DNA from: Melieria omissa
Taxonomy: Eukaryota; Arthropoda; Insecta; Diptera; Ulidiidae
Length of the DNA: 64,000 nucleotides
Assembly: GCA_963971225.1 (NCBI GenBank)
Contig: OZ020268.1
Coordinates: forward strand, 58,961,900-59,025,899
Reading direction: 5' to 3'
This document shows positions 32,881 through 43,914 of this stretch, piece by piece (position 1 is the stretch's first letter; each line of letters begins with the position of its first letter). The notes beneath the pieces were generated by a model. The model did not search any database. It was not told where the DNA came from and saw only the letters and a program-made list of their open reading frames with translations. The position numbers and the translations under genes are program-made.

Positions 32881-33148
32881 AATAATTTTAATTAATAAAT
32901 AATATAATAATTGATTGGCACGACAGCCCGCTTACGCGAGACTAAGGCCTAGCTTCCCGCAACCACCCGTGTTGTGCGTGTGAATTTTGTACGCGGGTGG
33001 AAGGGACCTACAGTTTTATGCCGGTTCCGAACGGCAGGTTGGGAGCTTTTTCATAGGCAATTTTTACTCTCAGAGGTTTGCCATTTCCAGCTGAGAGAAC
33101 AGCCACCGAAAGAGAAAACGAGTTTCCCGTTATTTTTTTTAGGTGTTA
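32881..33148 (-). mobile_element. SINE copy 5 (5'-truncated, antisense)
   Basis: Body and degenerate (AAT)-rich tail are present on the minus strand. The tRNA-like head is missing, the copy stopping at the AGGTGTTA position. It abuts the solo LTR. Confidence 0.88.
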
Positions 33149-33919
33149 ACAAGGTATGCCAAGTAGACAAATCTCCCTCTTTTTTCGTTTGTTTACATTT
33201 GGAAATGCTGTCAAACAGAGATATTGGAGTTGCGTGTACGCTAGAAATTTAGTACCTTTTTCCATGCATACGATACCTTTTGAAAATGTCCATGCTAAAC
33301 AAACAAGAAATATGCAATAGCTGCCTTAGAGTGAAAATGTGCTAAATCCACTTTTTCAAATTTTACAGGAAAGACAAAAAACTAAGTAAAAATAATTTAT
33401 ATTTATGTTTATTCTTTGGATTTTCTTTGCTCTGGACTTTATGCACTTTTCCACGAAGCAAGACTTTTTCTTTTTCTCTCTTTTCATGCATGTTCCGCCG
33501 ACTTATGACGACATTTTATGCCGTTATTTTTAATTTGTGCAAAGAGATTTGCGTACCTGAAAATGTAAAAAGCTTGTTTTTCAAATGCAGTATTTTTTTC
33601 AGAATCAAATTTTTAAACAAACTCAAAGAAAATGAACTTAAAAAAAAACTTCTAATAAAAAAAACTGTTGAAGACAGTAACATAACTAATTTGTTTCAAT
33701 TTTTCCGCAAGTAGCTGGTACCGGACATGTTATTTACGTCCGAAACTTATTTTTGGCAGAAATATGAGCATTTTTATACTTTTTGCAAAAAAAAAGATAC
33801 CTATTAAAGTTTTTCTGTCTATTGTAAAAACTTTATGCTTTTCAGTATTTTCTGTGCAGCCCTGCGCACGACTCCCATTCATAAGCACCTCTAATTTTTG
33901 TCGTTTGACATTCACACAA
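33149..33919. other. Intergenic DNA, nothing identified
   Basis: AT-rich sequence without a recognised gene or structured repeat. A 95-codon frame at 33427-33714 is compositionally biased and not called. Confidence 0.35.
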
Positions 33920-34195
33920 ACCTGAAGTCTAAAATGCCATTTTGTTAACATAGATTAACAATACTCTAACTATTTATTTAAAATTTAAAACATTAAAATC
34001 GGTTCAAATTTGCAAGAATTATTCATTTGCAAAGTCAAATTTTCAGTTACTTTGCAAGATTGCGAATACACAAAAGAATTTTTCTTACAAAAAATATATA
34101 TTGTATAGTTAAAGAAGAATGTTGGGGCTTTTAATTATTTATTTATTTATTTAGCCAAATGTACAATAAGACTTACTGACAAAAAGATAACATTA

Positions 34196-34791
34196 ACAGC
34201 CCGATTCTGTACACTTGATAAATTCACCATATTGACTATTTGTCAAGTTTTTATTATTTGTCAAGAATCGGTATTCTATCCCAAAAATAAAAGCTCTTTT
34301 CTTGATAAATTGTCAAAAGTTTGAATGGTATTGACAACAGCATACAAATTGAAATTTTGCCTATTGAAAATGGAAGAATTGTGCATGTTTACACTTTTAC
34401 ATCAGAGAAAATAAAAAAAAAATGCCGTTACCTCCCACGAATTATTTTTTGTATGCGAAAAGCGCCTATTGTGATGAAACTATTGAAAAAAACGCACGAA
34501 CTTATTTCCAGCCCAGCCAGGATTCGATCCCAGGGCGCTTGGTATGAGAAGCCAGCGCGTACCCGCTGGGCTATCAAGGCCGGTTTTTTTTTGCAAAACT
34601 TACTTTACTTAAACTGTTTGTCTTATTTTTTGACAATTTAACAACTGTCGCATATTCACCTTATGTTGAATTAAATGAGCTTTTTACTTTATCAATGTTG
34701 GATCAGAATACGAGCAAAGCTTTTGCTTGATAAAAATCTTGACAAAATTTCTTGATAAAAAATTTGTCAAGAATGCACAGAATCAGGCTGT
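34196..34791. mobile_element. MITE with ACAGCCYGATTCTGT ends
   Basis: Left end ACAGCCCGATTCTGT and right end (complement) ACAGCCTGATTCTGT form inverted repeats, with internal TTGATAAA/TTGTCAA motifs on both sides. A target duplication is not clear. The element lies inside the 3' UTR of the truncated LINE and holds a tRNA-like module. Confidence 0.65.
34510..34583 (-). other. tRNA-like module
   Basis: The minus strand reads GGCCTTGATAGCCCAGCGGG (A-box-like) and later GGGATCGAATCCTGG (T-arm/B-box-like), with a plausible central stem, about 74 nt. Acceptor pairing is poor. It is more likely a SINE head or tRNA-derived relic than a working tRNA gene. Confidence 0.4.
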
Positions 34792-35171
34792 AAGAGTAAT
34801 TGGTAATGGTAATTATAAAAAAATATCTTAATTTAGTGAGGACGTCGTTCTTTGGCAGAGCGACATCGAGATCTGAGAATTCGTTCAACTCCGACAGGGC
34901 TCGCGCAAGCGGAACCTGCCGAGCATAGTTCGACCGGCAAAAAGCAATTAGAAAGGTGTTCGCATGCCGCAAGTTCCGGATTGGAACATTAAATCCGATT
35001 TTAGAGAGAAGTGCAGGACAATCAATTAAATTTCCCCATATAGGATATTTAGCACGAAAGAACAGGCCAAAAACGTTCGCCTCGAGTGTAGAGACTTGAG
35101 GTTCAGCAACATACAACGAGACTCATATGAGGGCAATGGCTCGGTAAAATGTAATGATCGCAGCGCGAACT

Positions 35172-35738
35172 TTATGAAGACCTTTTGAATACGCTCAATC
35201 CGATTGATATGGGTAGCCTGATAAGGTCTCCAAATGAAGGAAGCGTATTACAGTCTAGAGCGTACAAAGGCCGTAAATACCAATTTAAAAGTATATGGGT
35301 CCGAGAACGCACTGCAGTTCCGTCGAACAAAGCCCAGCATGGCATATGACTTCGATATAATGTAATCGAAATGATTAGAAAAAGTTTTTCATCGAAATAG
35401 ACACCCAAATCCTTTACTCCATTAACTCTTTGTAACACCGAACTGGATATGGAGTACGATGTTCGCAAGGGGCTGAGTCTCCTTGAATAAGTTGCATGAA
35501 CACATTTGCTGATATTCAAGAACAATTTATTTTTTGCGCACCAGGCTTGAACTTTGTCAAGATCCATTTGCAAGGCAGAGGAATCCGTCTCGTAATTAAC
35601 TACTGCATATATCTTGAGATCATCCGCATATAATAGATAATTAGCGAATGAAAAGCAGGAACCAATGTCATTTATAAACAGAACAAACAGCAGCGCACCT
35701 AAAATGCTGCCCTGAGGGATTCCAGACATTAAAAAAGA
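35172..35738 (-). pseudogene. LINE reverse transcriptase fragment
   Basis: Contains GIPQGS and YADDL, the palm motifs. It lacks the endonuclease and the 5' RT blocks. The frame shifts and changes after about 35360, so it is not functional. Confidence 0.75.
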
Positions 35739-35779
35739 CATTTTTGAAATACGATGTTTGTAATAGAGTATGTGTACAA

Positions 35780-36663
35780 ATATGGGGCATTCCACCTCAA
35801 GTGTTCCCACCTCAAAAACGAAACATTTTGTATTTAAAATTGTAAGTCCGAAGATTTGTTGATAATGGAAAGCAAAGAACACGTATCCTTATGTATTTTT
35901 TCCGTACTTTCCAAAAAAAAGTATATAAAAAATTTTTTATGAAATTTAATAACATTTTTTTAAATTTAAACTTTGTTAATAAAATTTTTTTAACAAGAGC
36001 CTGTTCGGATTTTTTTCAAACTTACCTTATAATACGGTTCATTCCCTCCCCTACAAAAAAGTATATATAGTATTTTATGGGCAAAGTTGAATTTCTTCTC
36101 TTTTTGAGGCTCCAAACCCAAAGTGTCTACCGCGCTCGACACAAGTAAAATGTACCACGGCTGAGTCGCGCATCGGGCGCGGTAGACGCTTTGGGTTTGG
36201 AGCCTCAAAAAGAGAAGAAATTCAACTTTGCCCATAAAATACCATATACACTTTTGTAGGGGAGGGAATGAACCGTATTATAAGGTAAGTTTGAAAAAAA
36301 TCACAACAGGCTCTTGTTAAAAAAATGTTATTAACAAAGTTTAAATAAAAAAAAATGTTATTAAATTTCATAAAAAATTTTTTATATACTTTTTTTTGGA
36401 AAGTACGGAAAAAATACTGAAAGATACGTGCATGTTGTTTTTTCGTTAGCAACAGCTTTTTGGACTGAGAATTTAATTAAAATCGACGTCCGAAATAAAG
36501 GGCGAAAATTCAAGCCCCTGTATCACTGCAACCCGTGCATAAATCCGCCCCTCCTTTTCCACAATCAATGTACTCTGATAGTACAACAACTCTACCAAAT
36601 ATCATCAAAATCGGAAACGTTTCGTTTTTGAGGTGGGAACACTTGAGGTGGAATGCCCCATAT
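35780..36663. mobile_element. Near-palindromic foldback-like element, 876 bp
   Basis: The element spans 35784-36659 and is flanked by ATAT (35780-35783 and 36660-36663). Perfect 41-bp outer inverted repeats begin GGGGCATTCCACCTCAAGTG. Inner arms at about 35880-36135 and 36177-36430 are also inverted copies of each other around a 41-bp loop. The empty site is visible in the first long-TIR copy (AAATATGTAAG). No protein is encoded. Confidence 0.85.
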
Positions 36664-37545
36664 GTAAGTTCTCCATTGATAAATTCAGCAACAATAGCAA
36701 GGATTTATGATACTTTCGAGCTATAATATCGGAGCACAATTTTAGGCAGCGGTATGAAAATGCTCACATTCATAAAATTCCATAAATTCATAAAATTGTC
36801 AGCTTTGATTTTGATTTTTTTTGCGCCCTAAAAATATGTCGCAATGAAATATGGAACAACAGCAAGTAGTTTGCTAAGTGTGTGTGGTTGAAATTTTTAC
36901 TTGTGTGATGAAACTCTTTTTAGAATAGCAGTACAGTACAGTAATGAACCAATTCAAATTTTGTTAATGCCCTTGAAAAGACAAATATTGACGCTTGCAA
37001 AAATACTTTAGCTACTTTCGTCAATGACGCGAAAAGCATTAGGAGATTTCAATACAAACATGTGTTCAGAAGATGAAGTCACATTTACACTCTAATGAGC
37101 ATAGGCCGAGAATGGCACATACAATAAAAAAATCTGTTCTACAAGTTTAAGTTACAACCTTACACTATACATAGCACACTAACTCCTAGTTGAAAATTGC
37201 AACACCGATTTTAAATGAATTTTTATGAAAAACTCGCGAAAATTTAACTTTGATGGGCCATAGCCATGTTAACCCTTGACCAATCGAAATCGACTATGGT
37301 CAAAATTATAGCTTGAGGATTCGTTATTGTGTCATAAAACAATTATCGTGTTTTTTGACATATTATAAATGCAATAAAAATTCAAAGATGAAAAAACGTG
37401 GAAAACACCTCATAGCAAAAACCACCAATAACTTACAAACCGCTCAAACAATCAAAAAACTAAGTACGCAGTTGTGATCAGCGTCCAAAAATCCTTTAGA
37501 AAAGGTTTACTAGAACTCGGAAAAATTTTGGCTGTTGCTCAGTGT

Positions 37546-37665
37546 AATTAAAGTTGTTTTATCTTCAAATTGCACAACCTAATGATACGCACAGAGTGCG
37601 CCATCTACATGTGGTCGATGGAAATATTGAATAACTTGAATAATTCTCAATCGATTTTTGAAAAC
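37546..37665. other. Short spacer, nothing identified
   Basis: AT-rich DNA between the long-TIR element and the SINE. Confidence 0.3.
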
Positions 37666-38024
37666 TATTTATTTTTACAGCCGCCATGGCTCAGTTGGTT
37701 AGTGCGCGGTCTAAGCGAGTCGCATGCAGAGCGACGCAAGATCGAATACTGCATGTAGTAACACCTAAAAAAAAAATAACGGGAAACTCGTTTTCTCTTT
37801 CGGTGGCTGTCCTCTCAGCTGGAAATGGCAAACCTCTGAGAGTAAAAATTGCATATGAAAAAGCTCCCAACCTGCCGTTCGGAACCGGCATAAAACTGTA
37901 GGTCCCTTCCACCCGCGTACAAAATTCACACGCACAACACGGGTGGTTGCGGGAAGCTAGGCCTTAGTCTCGCGTAAGCGGGGCTGTCGTGCCAATCAAT
38001 TATTATTATTATTATTTATTTTTA
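37666..38024 (+). mobile_element. SINE copy 6
   Basis: SINE with (ATT)n tail between a 12-bp duplication TATTTATTTTTA at 37666-37677 and 38013-38024. Confidence 0.92.
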
Positions 38025-38054
38025 TAGAATTTGAAGCTTTACAATTTTTTCCAT

Positions 38055-38366
38055 TCAGTTTCCGGCTGGAATATTGTCCTTAAGCTCGTGTAAAGTCTTT
38101 GGTTTGTTGGCATACACTTTGCTTTTTAAAAATCCCCACAAAAAAAAGTCCGGTGCCGTTAAATCGGGCGATCTCGGTGGCCTTTGACGATACGCACGCT
38201 GTGTTGCAACAACTGAACGATTACATTTAATGAACATTGTTACTATTTCCGCGCGTTCTTTGGGCGTGAATCGATTCATGGTTAAAATTGTAATGCAATA
38301 ACATTTCCGAAATGTGTACGACGACGTCAATCGGTGTAAATCTGTCAAAGTTAGCATTCGTAACAA
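38055..38366 (-). pseudogene. Internally deleted mariner-like transposase
   Basis: The minus-strand 103-codon frame contains an N-terminal helix-turn-helix start (MNRFTPKERAEIVTMFIKCN), then jumps in frame to RSPDLTAPDFFLWGFLKSKV, the block with the third catalytic Asp, and stops after KDNI. The central catalytic part is deleted. The gypsy-type LTR begins 4 bp from its 5' side. Confidence 0.7.
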
Positions 38367-38369
38367 TAT

Positions 38370-38796
38370 TGTTACGAATACTAAGTCCAGTGGGCTGTCA
38401 CGTATCTCTGGATTGTGTGATTTGAAAATAAAACACAGTCAGTTTCCTAAATGCCGACAATAAAATACACCAACAGTCACTTTATTATTCACAGTTTACA
38501 CTTTACTGTTCGTACACTTAAGTATTTGCTTAATTATTCCGTGTGGCAACTTCACTTGTCAAAACCAGACTGACTCGCTGCACCGCATCTGGCCACCTTT
38601 TATACTCTGTCCGGCCGTCGCGCAGATCGTTCTCGCACGTTGCCAGATTGGACTAGAAGTTTCCCTGATGACCGCGACCATCGTTGCCAGGTTGGACTAA
38701 AAGTTATTATCGCGGCCGTCGTTGCCAGATTGGGTTATAGCACGGCACGTAGCGGCAGGGTTGCTTTGCACCGCGACAGACTGTCTCATCGTTACA
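38370..38796 (-). repeat. 3' LTR of copy 1
   Basis: 427 bp. Compared with the other LTRs it has G in place of T in the CAGTGGGCTG context near the plus-strand left end and AAAAGTTATT in place of AAAAGGTATT. It is the only LTR at the left edge of the array. Confidence 0.93.
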
Positions 38797-38809
38797 CTCC
38801 CCACCACTT
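38797..38809 (-). other. Polypurine tract of copy 1
   Basis: The minus strand reads AGTGGTGGGGAG immediately before the 3' LTR, the primer for plus-strand DNA synthesis. The pol stop overlaps it. Confidence 0.75.
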
Positions 38810-41765
38810 AGACTTGTTCGTCCCGAACAAGTGCCGAGGCTCCGCTGTGATGAGGCGCCAGGCGCTCCAAATGGACTACCTTCAGCTTAGCGCCTCTATT
38901 GTTGCAACGTTGAATCCGGTATACCACGTCGTTAATCCTAGTCACGACTTCGTAAGGTCCTTCCCATGACGCTTGAAGTTTTGGAGACAAACCTTTCCTC
39001 CGCTGCGGGTTGTAGAGCATTACCAAATCGCCTTCTTGGAACCCTGCTGAGTTGGCCCGTAGATCGTATCTGGCTTTCGCCTTATCGCTGACCAGTTTGG
39101 TGCGGCTCCTTATAAACTGGTGAATTTCCTCTAGTTCCGCCCGCTTATTGGCCACGTAGTCCGTCTTAGCGCCTCCCGTCGTGCTGACTACCCCCAACTT
39201 CAAGTCAGCGGGTAACCGCAACTCTGTGCCGAACACTGCTCGGGCTGGAGTGAGTGATGTCGTGTCGTGCGGGGCTGACCTATACGCCATCAGGAACAGG
39301 GGGATATGCGTGTCCCAATCCTTTTGATTCCTGCCTACCACTTTCCGCAGGTATTCCTCCAGTGTCCGGTTAAAGCGTTCCACCATGCCGTCGGACTGTG
39401 GGTGCAAAGGAGTGGTACGCGTTTTCTTTATCCCCAGCAGCCCACACACTTCCTTGAATACCGCAGACTCGAAATTCCGGCCTTGATCTGAGTGCAACTC
39501 CAACGGAACTCCGAACCGGGCTACCCAGTTGTTTACCAGCTTTTCCGAGATCGTGGTGGCCTCCTGGTTAGGAATAGGGTACACTTCGGGCCATTTTCTG
39601 AAGTAATCCATTACGACCAGCACATATTTGTTGCCTTGAGTGCTAGTTGGGAATGGGCCGGCGACGTCCATAGCAATCCGCTCGAAGGGCGCTCCCACGT
39701 TGTACTGCTGCATGCGGCCTCGAGATTTTCTTGTCGGCCCTTTCGCGGCTGAACATCGGTCGCAGCTCTTAATCCACTCGGCTACAGACTCCTGACATCC
39801 TACCCAGTAGAATCGTCTTTTTATTTTGGCGACGGCTTTGGTGATGCCTAGGTGCCCTCCACTGGAGTCGTTATGGTATGCCTCGATGACCTCGTTGATT
39901 CTGCTTTTCGGCACTACCATTAGGGAGTTGCTGGTCCGACCATCCGCGCTCTCCCATTCGCGGTACAGGCATCCTTCCTTCAGCCGCAGACTTTTCCACT
40001 GTGCCCAGTAAGCCTTAGCGATCGGGCTTTCACAGGCCATCTCCTGCCAGTCTGGACGTGCGCCTTGCTCCTTGCCTTCGACGATTTTCGCAAGATCCGC
40101 ATCCTCACGCTTGTCTTTTTGTAGCCTCTCCGCAGACCACTCTTCCTCTGGCATGACGCTGACCAACCGGACGTCCACTATCTGTTCTTTGCTTTCGGCT
40201 CGCGAGCATTGCCTGCATTCGACTTTGCACGGACGGCGGGACAAGGCATCGGCATTTCCATGGCTACTGCCCTTGCGATGCTCTATCGTGTAGTCGTAGC
40301 TCTGCAGTCGCTCGATCCACCGCGCCAATTGCCCTTCAGGGTCTTTAAAGTTCAGGAGCCATCTCAATGCCGCATGATCTGTGCGCAGGCGAAACCTTTG
40401 TCCATACAGATATTTGTGGAAGTGTTTCACGCAGTCCAATACCGCCAGCAGTTCTCTCCGTGTCACACAGTAATTGCGTTCCGGTTTCGATAAAACCCTA
40501 CTATAGTACGCTATCACTTGTTCCTGGCCGTCTATTATCTGTGATAGCACACCGCCAATACTACTCCCGCTTGCATCTGTATCCAGCACAAACATCTCCC
40601 CAGGCACGGGGAAGGCCAGAATTGGAGCGCTGCACAGTTTTTCCTTCAGACGTGCAAAAGTCTGTTCCTGCTCCTCGTTCCACTCGAAAGCTTGGCTCTT
40701 TTTCGTCAGTTTGTGCAGGCTGCTGGCTATGTTCGCGAATCCCGGAACAAATCGGCGGTAGTATGTGCACAGGCCCAGGAAACTGCGGAGTTCGTGTAGA
40801 TTGCGTGGCCGGGGCCACTCCTTCACCGCCGTGATTTTGCCTTCATCCGTATGTACTCCGCGGGCGGAAACCGTATGACCCAGATACTTGACCTCCTTTT
40901 GGAACAGCGAGCACTTCTTTGGGTTGAGTTTAAGCCCGGCTTTTTGTATCAGCTTTCCCAGGTGGTCGTCGAAGCTTTTACCCATCACGATTAGGTCGTC
41001 GAGGTACACCAGACACGTCCGCCAATGCAGCCCTTTTAGCACGCGTTCCATTAGCCGCTCGAATGTTGCTGGTGCGTTGCAGAGTCCAAACGGCATGACG
41101 GTGAACTGCCACAAACCATCGCCAACACTGAAAGCCGTTTTCTCCTTGTCCTTGTCTGCAAGCTCTACCTGCCAATAGCCGCTGCGTAAGTCGAGCGTGG
41201 AGAACCACTGCGTGCCTGACCGTGTGTCCAGGGTGTCATCGATCCGAGGTAGTGGATAACTGTCCTTCTTGGCCACATCATTGAGCTTCCGATAGTCCAC
41301 ACAAAACCGGGTACTGCCACCTTTTTTCTTGACTAGCACAACCGGCGAGCACCAGGGGCCCGAAGAAGGCTCTATGACCTTGTCTTTCCGCATGTTCTCG
41401 ATCAAATTTGTGACCTCCTCCCTCTTGGCCAGAGGAACTCGTCTTGGCGGTTGGCGAATCGGTTTTGCACTTCCGGTGTCGATGCTGTGCTTCACTATGG
41501 CTGTTCTTCCGCCTGCTTCCGCCGCAAATATTGACCCATAGTGCTGCAGGAGTGACCTCGCCTTCTGTTTCTGCTTGGCCGTCAACTCGCTGCTCCACTG
41601 GTTCTCCTGCGGTATGGCGTCCATGTTAAAACCGCTCTTCTTATTACCTCCAGGCGGGCTACTCTCGCAATTGACCACTGCTACAGCTTCCTTACACTCG
41701 CCAATTACCTCATCTTTTCCGACAGTCAGTATTCTGACTGGTATCCTGCCATTTTTAGGTTCCAC
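38808..41765 (-). pseudogene. gypsy-type pol copy 1: RT, RNase H, integrase
   Basis: A continuous 985-codon frame. Reverse transcriptase with YLDD at about residues 254-257; RNase H starting LDTDASG near 390; an HHCC zinc-binding integrase N-terminus near 620-680; integrase core with Asp in AMDVAGPFP and HSDQG, and Glu in GMVERFNRTL; and a GPY/F-type C-terminal module (SWEGPYEVV). It lacks its natural N-terminus because the antisense SINE at 41782-42118 separates it from the protease. Removing the 353-bp insert plus one target copy would restore phase, so the SINE is the only visible break. All catalytic motifs look intact. Confidence 0.9.
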
Positions 41766-42134
41766 TAATGTACGTCCGATGGCCGACAGCCGCCGTGGCT
41801 CAGTTGGTTAGTGCGCGGTCCAGCGAGTCGCATGCAGAGCGACGCAAGATCGAATACTGCATGTAGTAACACCTAAAAAAAAAATAACGGGAAACTCGTT
41901 TTCTCTTTCGGTGGCTGTCCTCTCAGCTGGAAATGGCAAACCTCTAAGAGTAACAATTGCCTATGAAAAAGCTCCCAACCTGCCGTTCGGAACCGGCATA
42001 AAACTGTAGGTCCCTTCCACCCGCGTACAAAATTCACACGCACAACACGGGTGGCTGCGGGAAGCTAGGCTTAGTCTCGCGTAAGCGGGCTGTCGTGCCA
42101 ATCAATTATTATTATTATTAATGTACGTCCGATG
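41766..42134 (+). mobile_element. SINE copy 7 (antisense within gypsy-type pol, copy 1)
   Basis: SINE at 41782-42118 between perfect 16-bp duplications TAATGTACGTCCGATG at 41766-41781 and 42119-42134. It lies opposite to the pol reading direction and splits protease from RT. Confidence 0.95.
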
Positions 42135-42727
42135 ATGATGTTGTCGTGTCCTTGTTTCGGTGCTTCTACTACCCACAGCCGACTCGTCCCATCGTCCTCG
42201 TCCACCTTTGCCCACACAATCGCCTCAGAATTCGCTGGTATCCTCCTGTGTTGACCCGATACAACCTTCCTTACCGCCACGCTTCGCTCATAGCCGGTGT
42301 GCAGCGGGAATTCAACGTTGGCATATCTCAGCATATTTTCCTTCAGGTCCAGCGTAAAACCGTGCCTAATCATGAAATCCACGCCGATAATCACGTCGTC
42401 CATTATATCCGCGACGATGAACTCATGTTCCAGGCTGCTGGTGCCGATAGCAATCGTTTTTGTAACTTTACCTCTTACCGGCGCGCGCTCGCCAGTCGCA
42501 GTCCGCAGCTGTATGCCATGCAGCGGTTCCCAGTTCTTCAGCAGCTTCCTATTTATGATCGAATATGACGCTCCAGTATCTAGTGTCAACACGAACCACT
42601 TTCCATCTATCCTTCCTTCAATTGTCAAGCTGCTGGGCTGTCGTTTCAGCTGTGAGACAAGGATGGTGGGGCGGCAGATTGTGGGGATCAGCTCACGCCC
42701 CTTTTGGCTGACCCGTTTTAGTTTAAC
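42119..42727 (-). pseudogene. gypsy-type protease, copy 1
   Basis: An open frame from inside the gag end (about 42727) through LTLDTGASYSIINRKLL, the aspartic protease DTGA active site, and DDVIIGVDFMIRHG, the conserved flap/Gly block. No own start codon is needed if it is made by -1 frameshift from gag. It is truncated by the SINE. Confidence 0.85.
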
Positions 42728-43851
42728 GACTCGCCGTCCTCAGCCCTGCGATTGTTGGCTGGGCCTCGATTGTCAGTATTCCTCGCTTCAGGCGATTGCG
42801 ATCGGGAACGGGAACGCCTCTTCCGTTGGCGGCAGTCTCGTGATATGTGGCCCTGCTTGCCACATACCCAGCAGACAACTTTAGAGGAGACCACTCGTGG
42901 CCTGCCCGGTATCTCAGAGCTTATGGCCTGGATCGGAATGTCGTTGTCCGCCTGAATCTGGCGTATCCTTGCAGGTGCATACCGAGTGCTCCCCATCCAT
43001 GCCGCTTCATATGTCATCGCGCTGGTCACCGTTTCCTTAAATGTTGGCTTGCCCATCATCAACGCACTGCGACGTGTTTCTGGATCATGAAGACCTTCAA
43101 CAAACGACTCAATCTTCATCCTCTCGAGATCATCAGCACCAAATTTTGGGTAGCACAACTGTACGAGCCGCTCAATGTCTGCTGCATATGTCTGCAGCGC
43201 CTCGTTGGCTCTTTGCTTGTGGTTCTTCAGCTCACAGTAGTATAGCGCATGGTTGTGCTCGTTGCTATACTTCGCTGCTAATGCTCTCATGATGGCACCG
43301 TAATCACTTCTTAAACATTCTGGAACTGATTTGATTACCTCCGCCGCAGGACCTTTCAGCGCCAGTGCCAACCTCCGACTTTTCCTGATATCTGTCCACT
43401 GATTTTCCAAAGCAGCCAAGTCGAATTGCAATTTAAATGTATCGAACGGCGCAGCACCATCATAAGTAGGCACTTCTGTTCTGCCAGCAAAACCGTCCTG
43501 AACCGGTGGCAAACATTCTCGTGGCTGTACCTCTCGAAGTCGTTCGTCTATCTTTCTGTGCATCGAATCTTCCAGACTGTCCACTCGTTTGTTCAAGGAC
43601 TCATCCAGGTTGTCAACTCGTTTGTCCCAATTGTCCATGCGCGTCTCAAGATGCTCAACTTTCCCGTTCAGCCTATTGGAGATTTCCTCTACCTTCTGCT
43701 CTATGCGCTCAGAATTTTTCTCGACTTTTGCCGAAATTTCGAGATTCGTAGTTTCCAGCTTCGCCTCCATTTGCGCCGACATTTCGCGAATTTCACGATT
43801 TGAAGTCTCGAACATGCCCCTCATTGCAACCATAAGCTGGCTCATGTCCAT
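42718..43851 (-). CDS. gypsy-type Gag body, copy 1
   Basis: 377 codons from the first methionine after an upstream in-frame TAG. The N-terminal third is a long coiled coil (heptads in NREIREMSAQMEAKLETTNL and onwards). The middle is a retrotransposon Gag domain (PTYDGAAPFDTFKLQF...LALALKGPAAEVI...AMTYEAAW). A CCHC zinc knuckle CWVCGKQGHISRDC follows, then an Arg/Ser-rich tail. The stop TAA is directly preceded by G-TTA-AAC, a plausible slippery heptamer, and protease lies in the -1 frame. Confidence 0.9.
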   Translation of the reverse strand: MDMSQLMVAMRGMFETSNREIREMSAQMEAKLETTNLEISAKVEKNSERIEQKVEEISNRLNGKVEHLETRMDNWDKRVDNLDESLNKRVDSLEDSMHRKIDERLREVQPRECLPPVQDGFAGRTEVPTYDGAAPFDTFKLQFDLAALENQWTDIRKSRRLALALKGPAAEVIKSVPECLRSDYGAIMRALAAKYSNEHNHALYYCELKNHKQRANEALQTYAADIERLVQLCYPKFGADDLERMKIESFVEGLHDPETRRSALMMGKPTFKETVTSAMTYEAAWMGSTRYAPARIRQIQADNDIPIQAISSEIPGRPRVVSSKVVCWVCGKQGHISRDCRQRKRRSRSRSQSPEARNTDNRGPANNRRAEDGESLN

Positions 43852-43914
43852 TGCTTGTGGTGGCGCAGCCGCTCCAGCCGTACTCTGTAGCGAAGCAGCA
43901 CCCGCAGGCGACTC

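Larger units (their letters stand above)
34131..35738 (-). mobile_element. 5'-truncated non-LTR retrotransposon (CR1/Jockey-like)
   Basis: On the minus strand it starts in RT block SGIPQGSILGALLFVLFIND, continues through LLYADDLKIYAVV (catalytic box) and the thumb region, decays, and ends in a 3' UTR and (AAAT)n tail at 34131-34152. Truncation before the RT core is typical. Clade assignment is tentative. A MITE (34196-34791) is inserted in its 3' UTR. Confidence 0.75.
33920..37545 (-). mobile_element. Second copy of the long-TIR DNA transposon, fragmented by nested insertions
   Basis: Segments 33920-34130, 35739-35783 and 36660-37545 together match the complement of 20301-21437. The right end ...TGTTGCTCAGTG is followed by TAA, as in the other copy. 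The left terminal ~190 bp are missing or replaced. Two insertions separate the pieces: a LINE fragment and a near-palindromic element. Confidence 0.78.

Noticed and set aside
35990..36452. ORFs in the palindromic element
   Set aside because: They arise from AT-rich inverted arms and overlap the fold-back centre; no domain.
39306..42884. Many plus-strand ORFs of 60-195 codons across the gypsy-type element (repeated in copies 2 and 3)
   Set aside because: They are antisense shadows of gag/pro/pol; none shows a domain.
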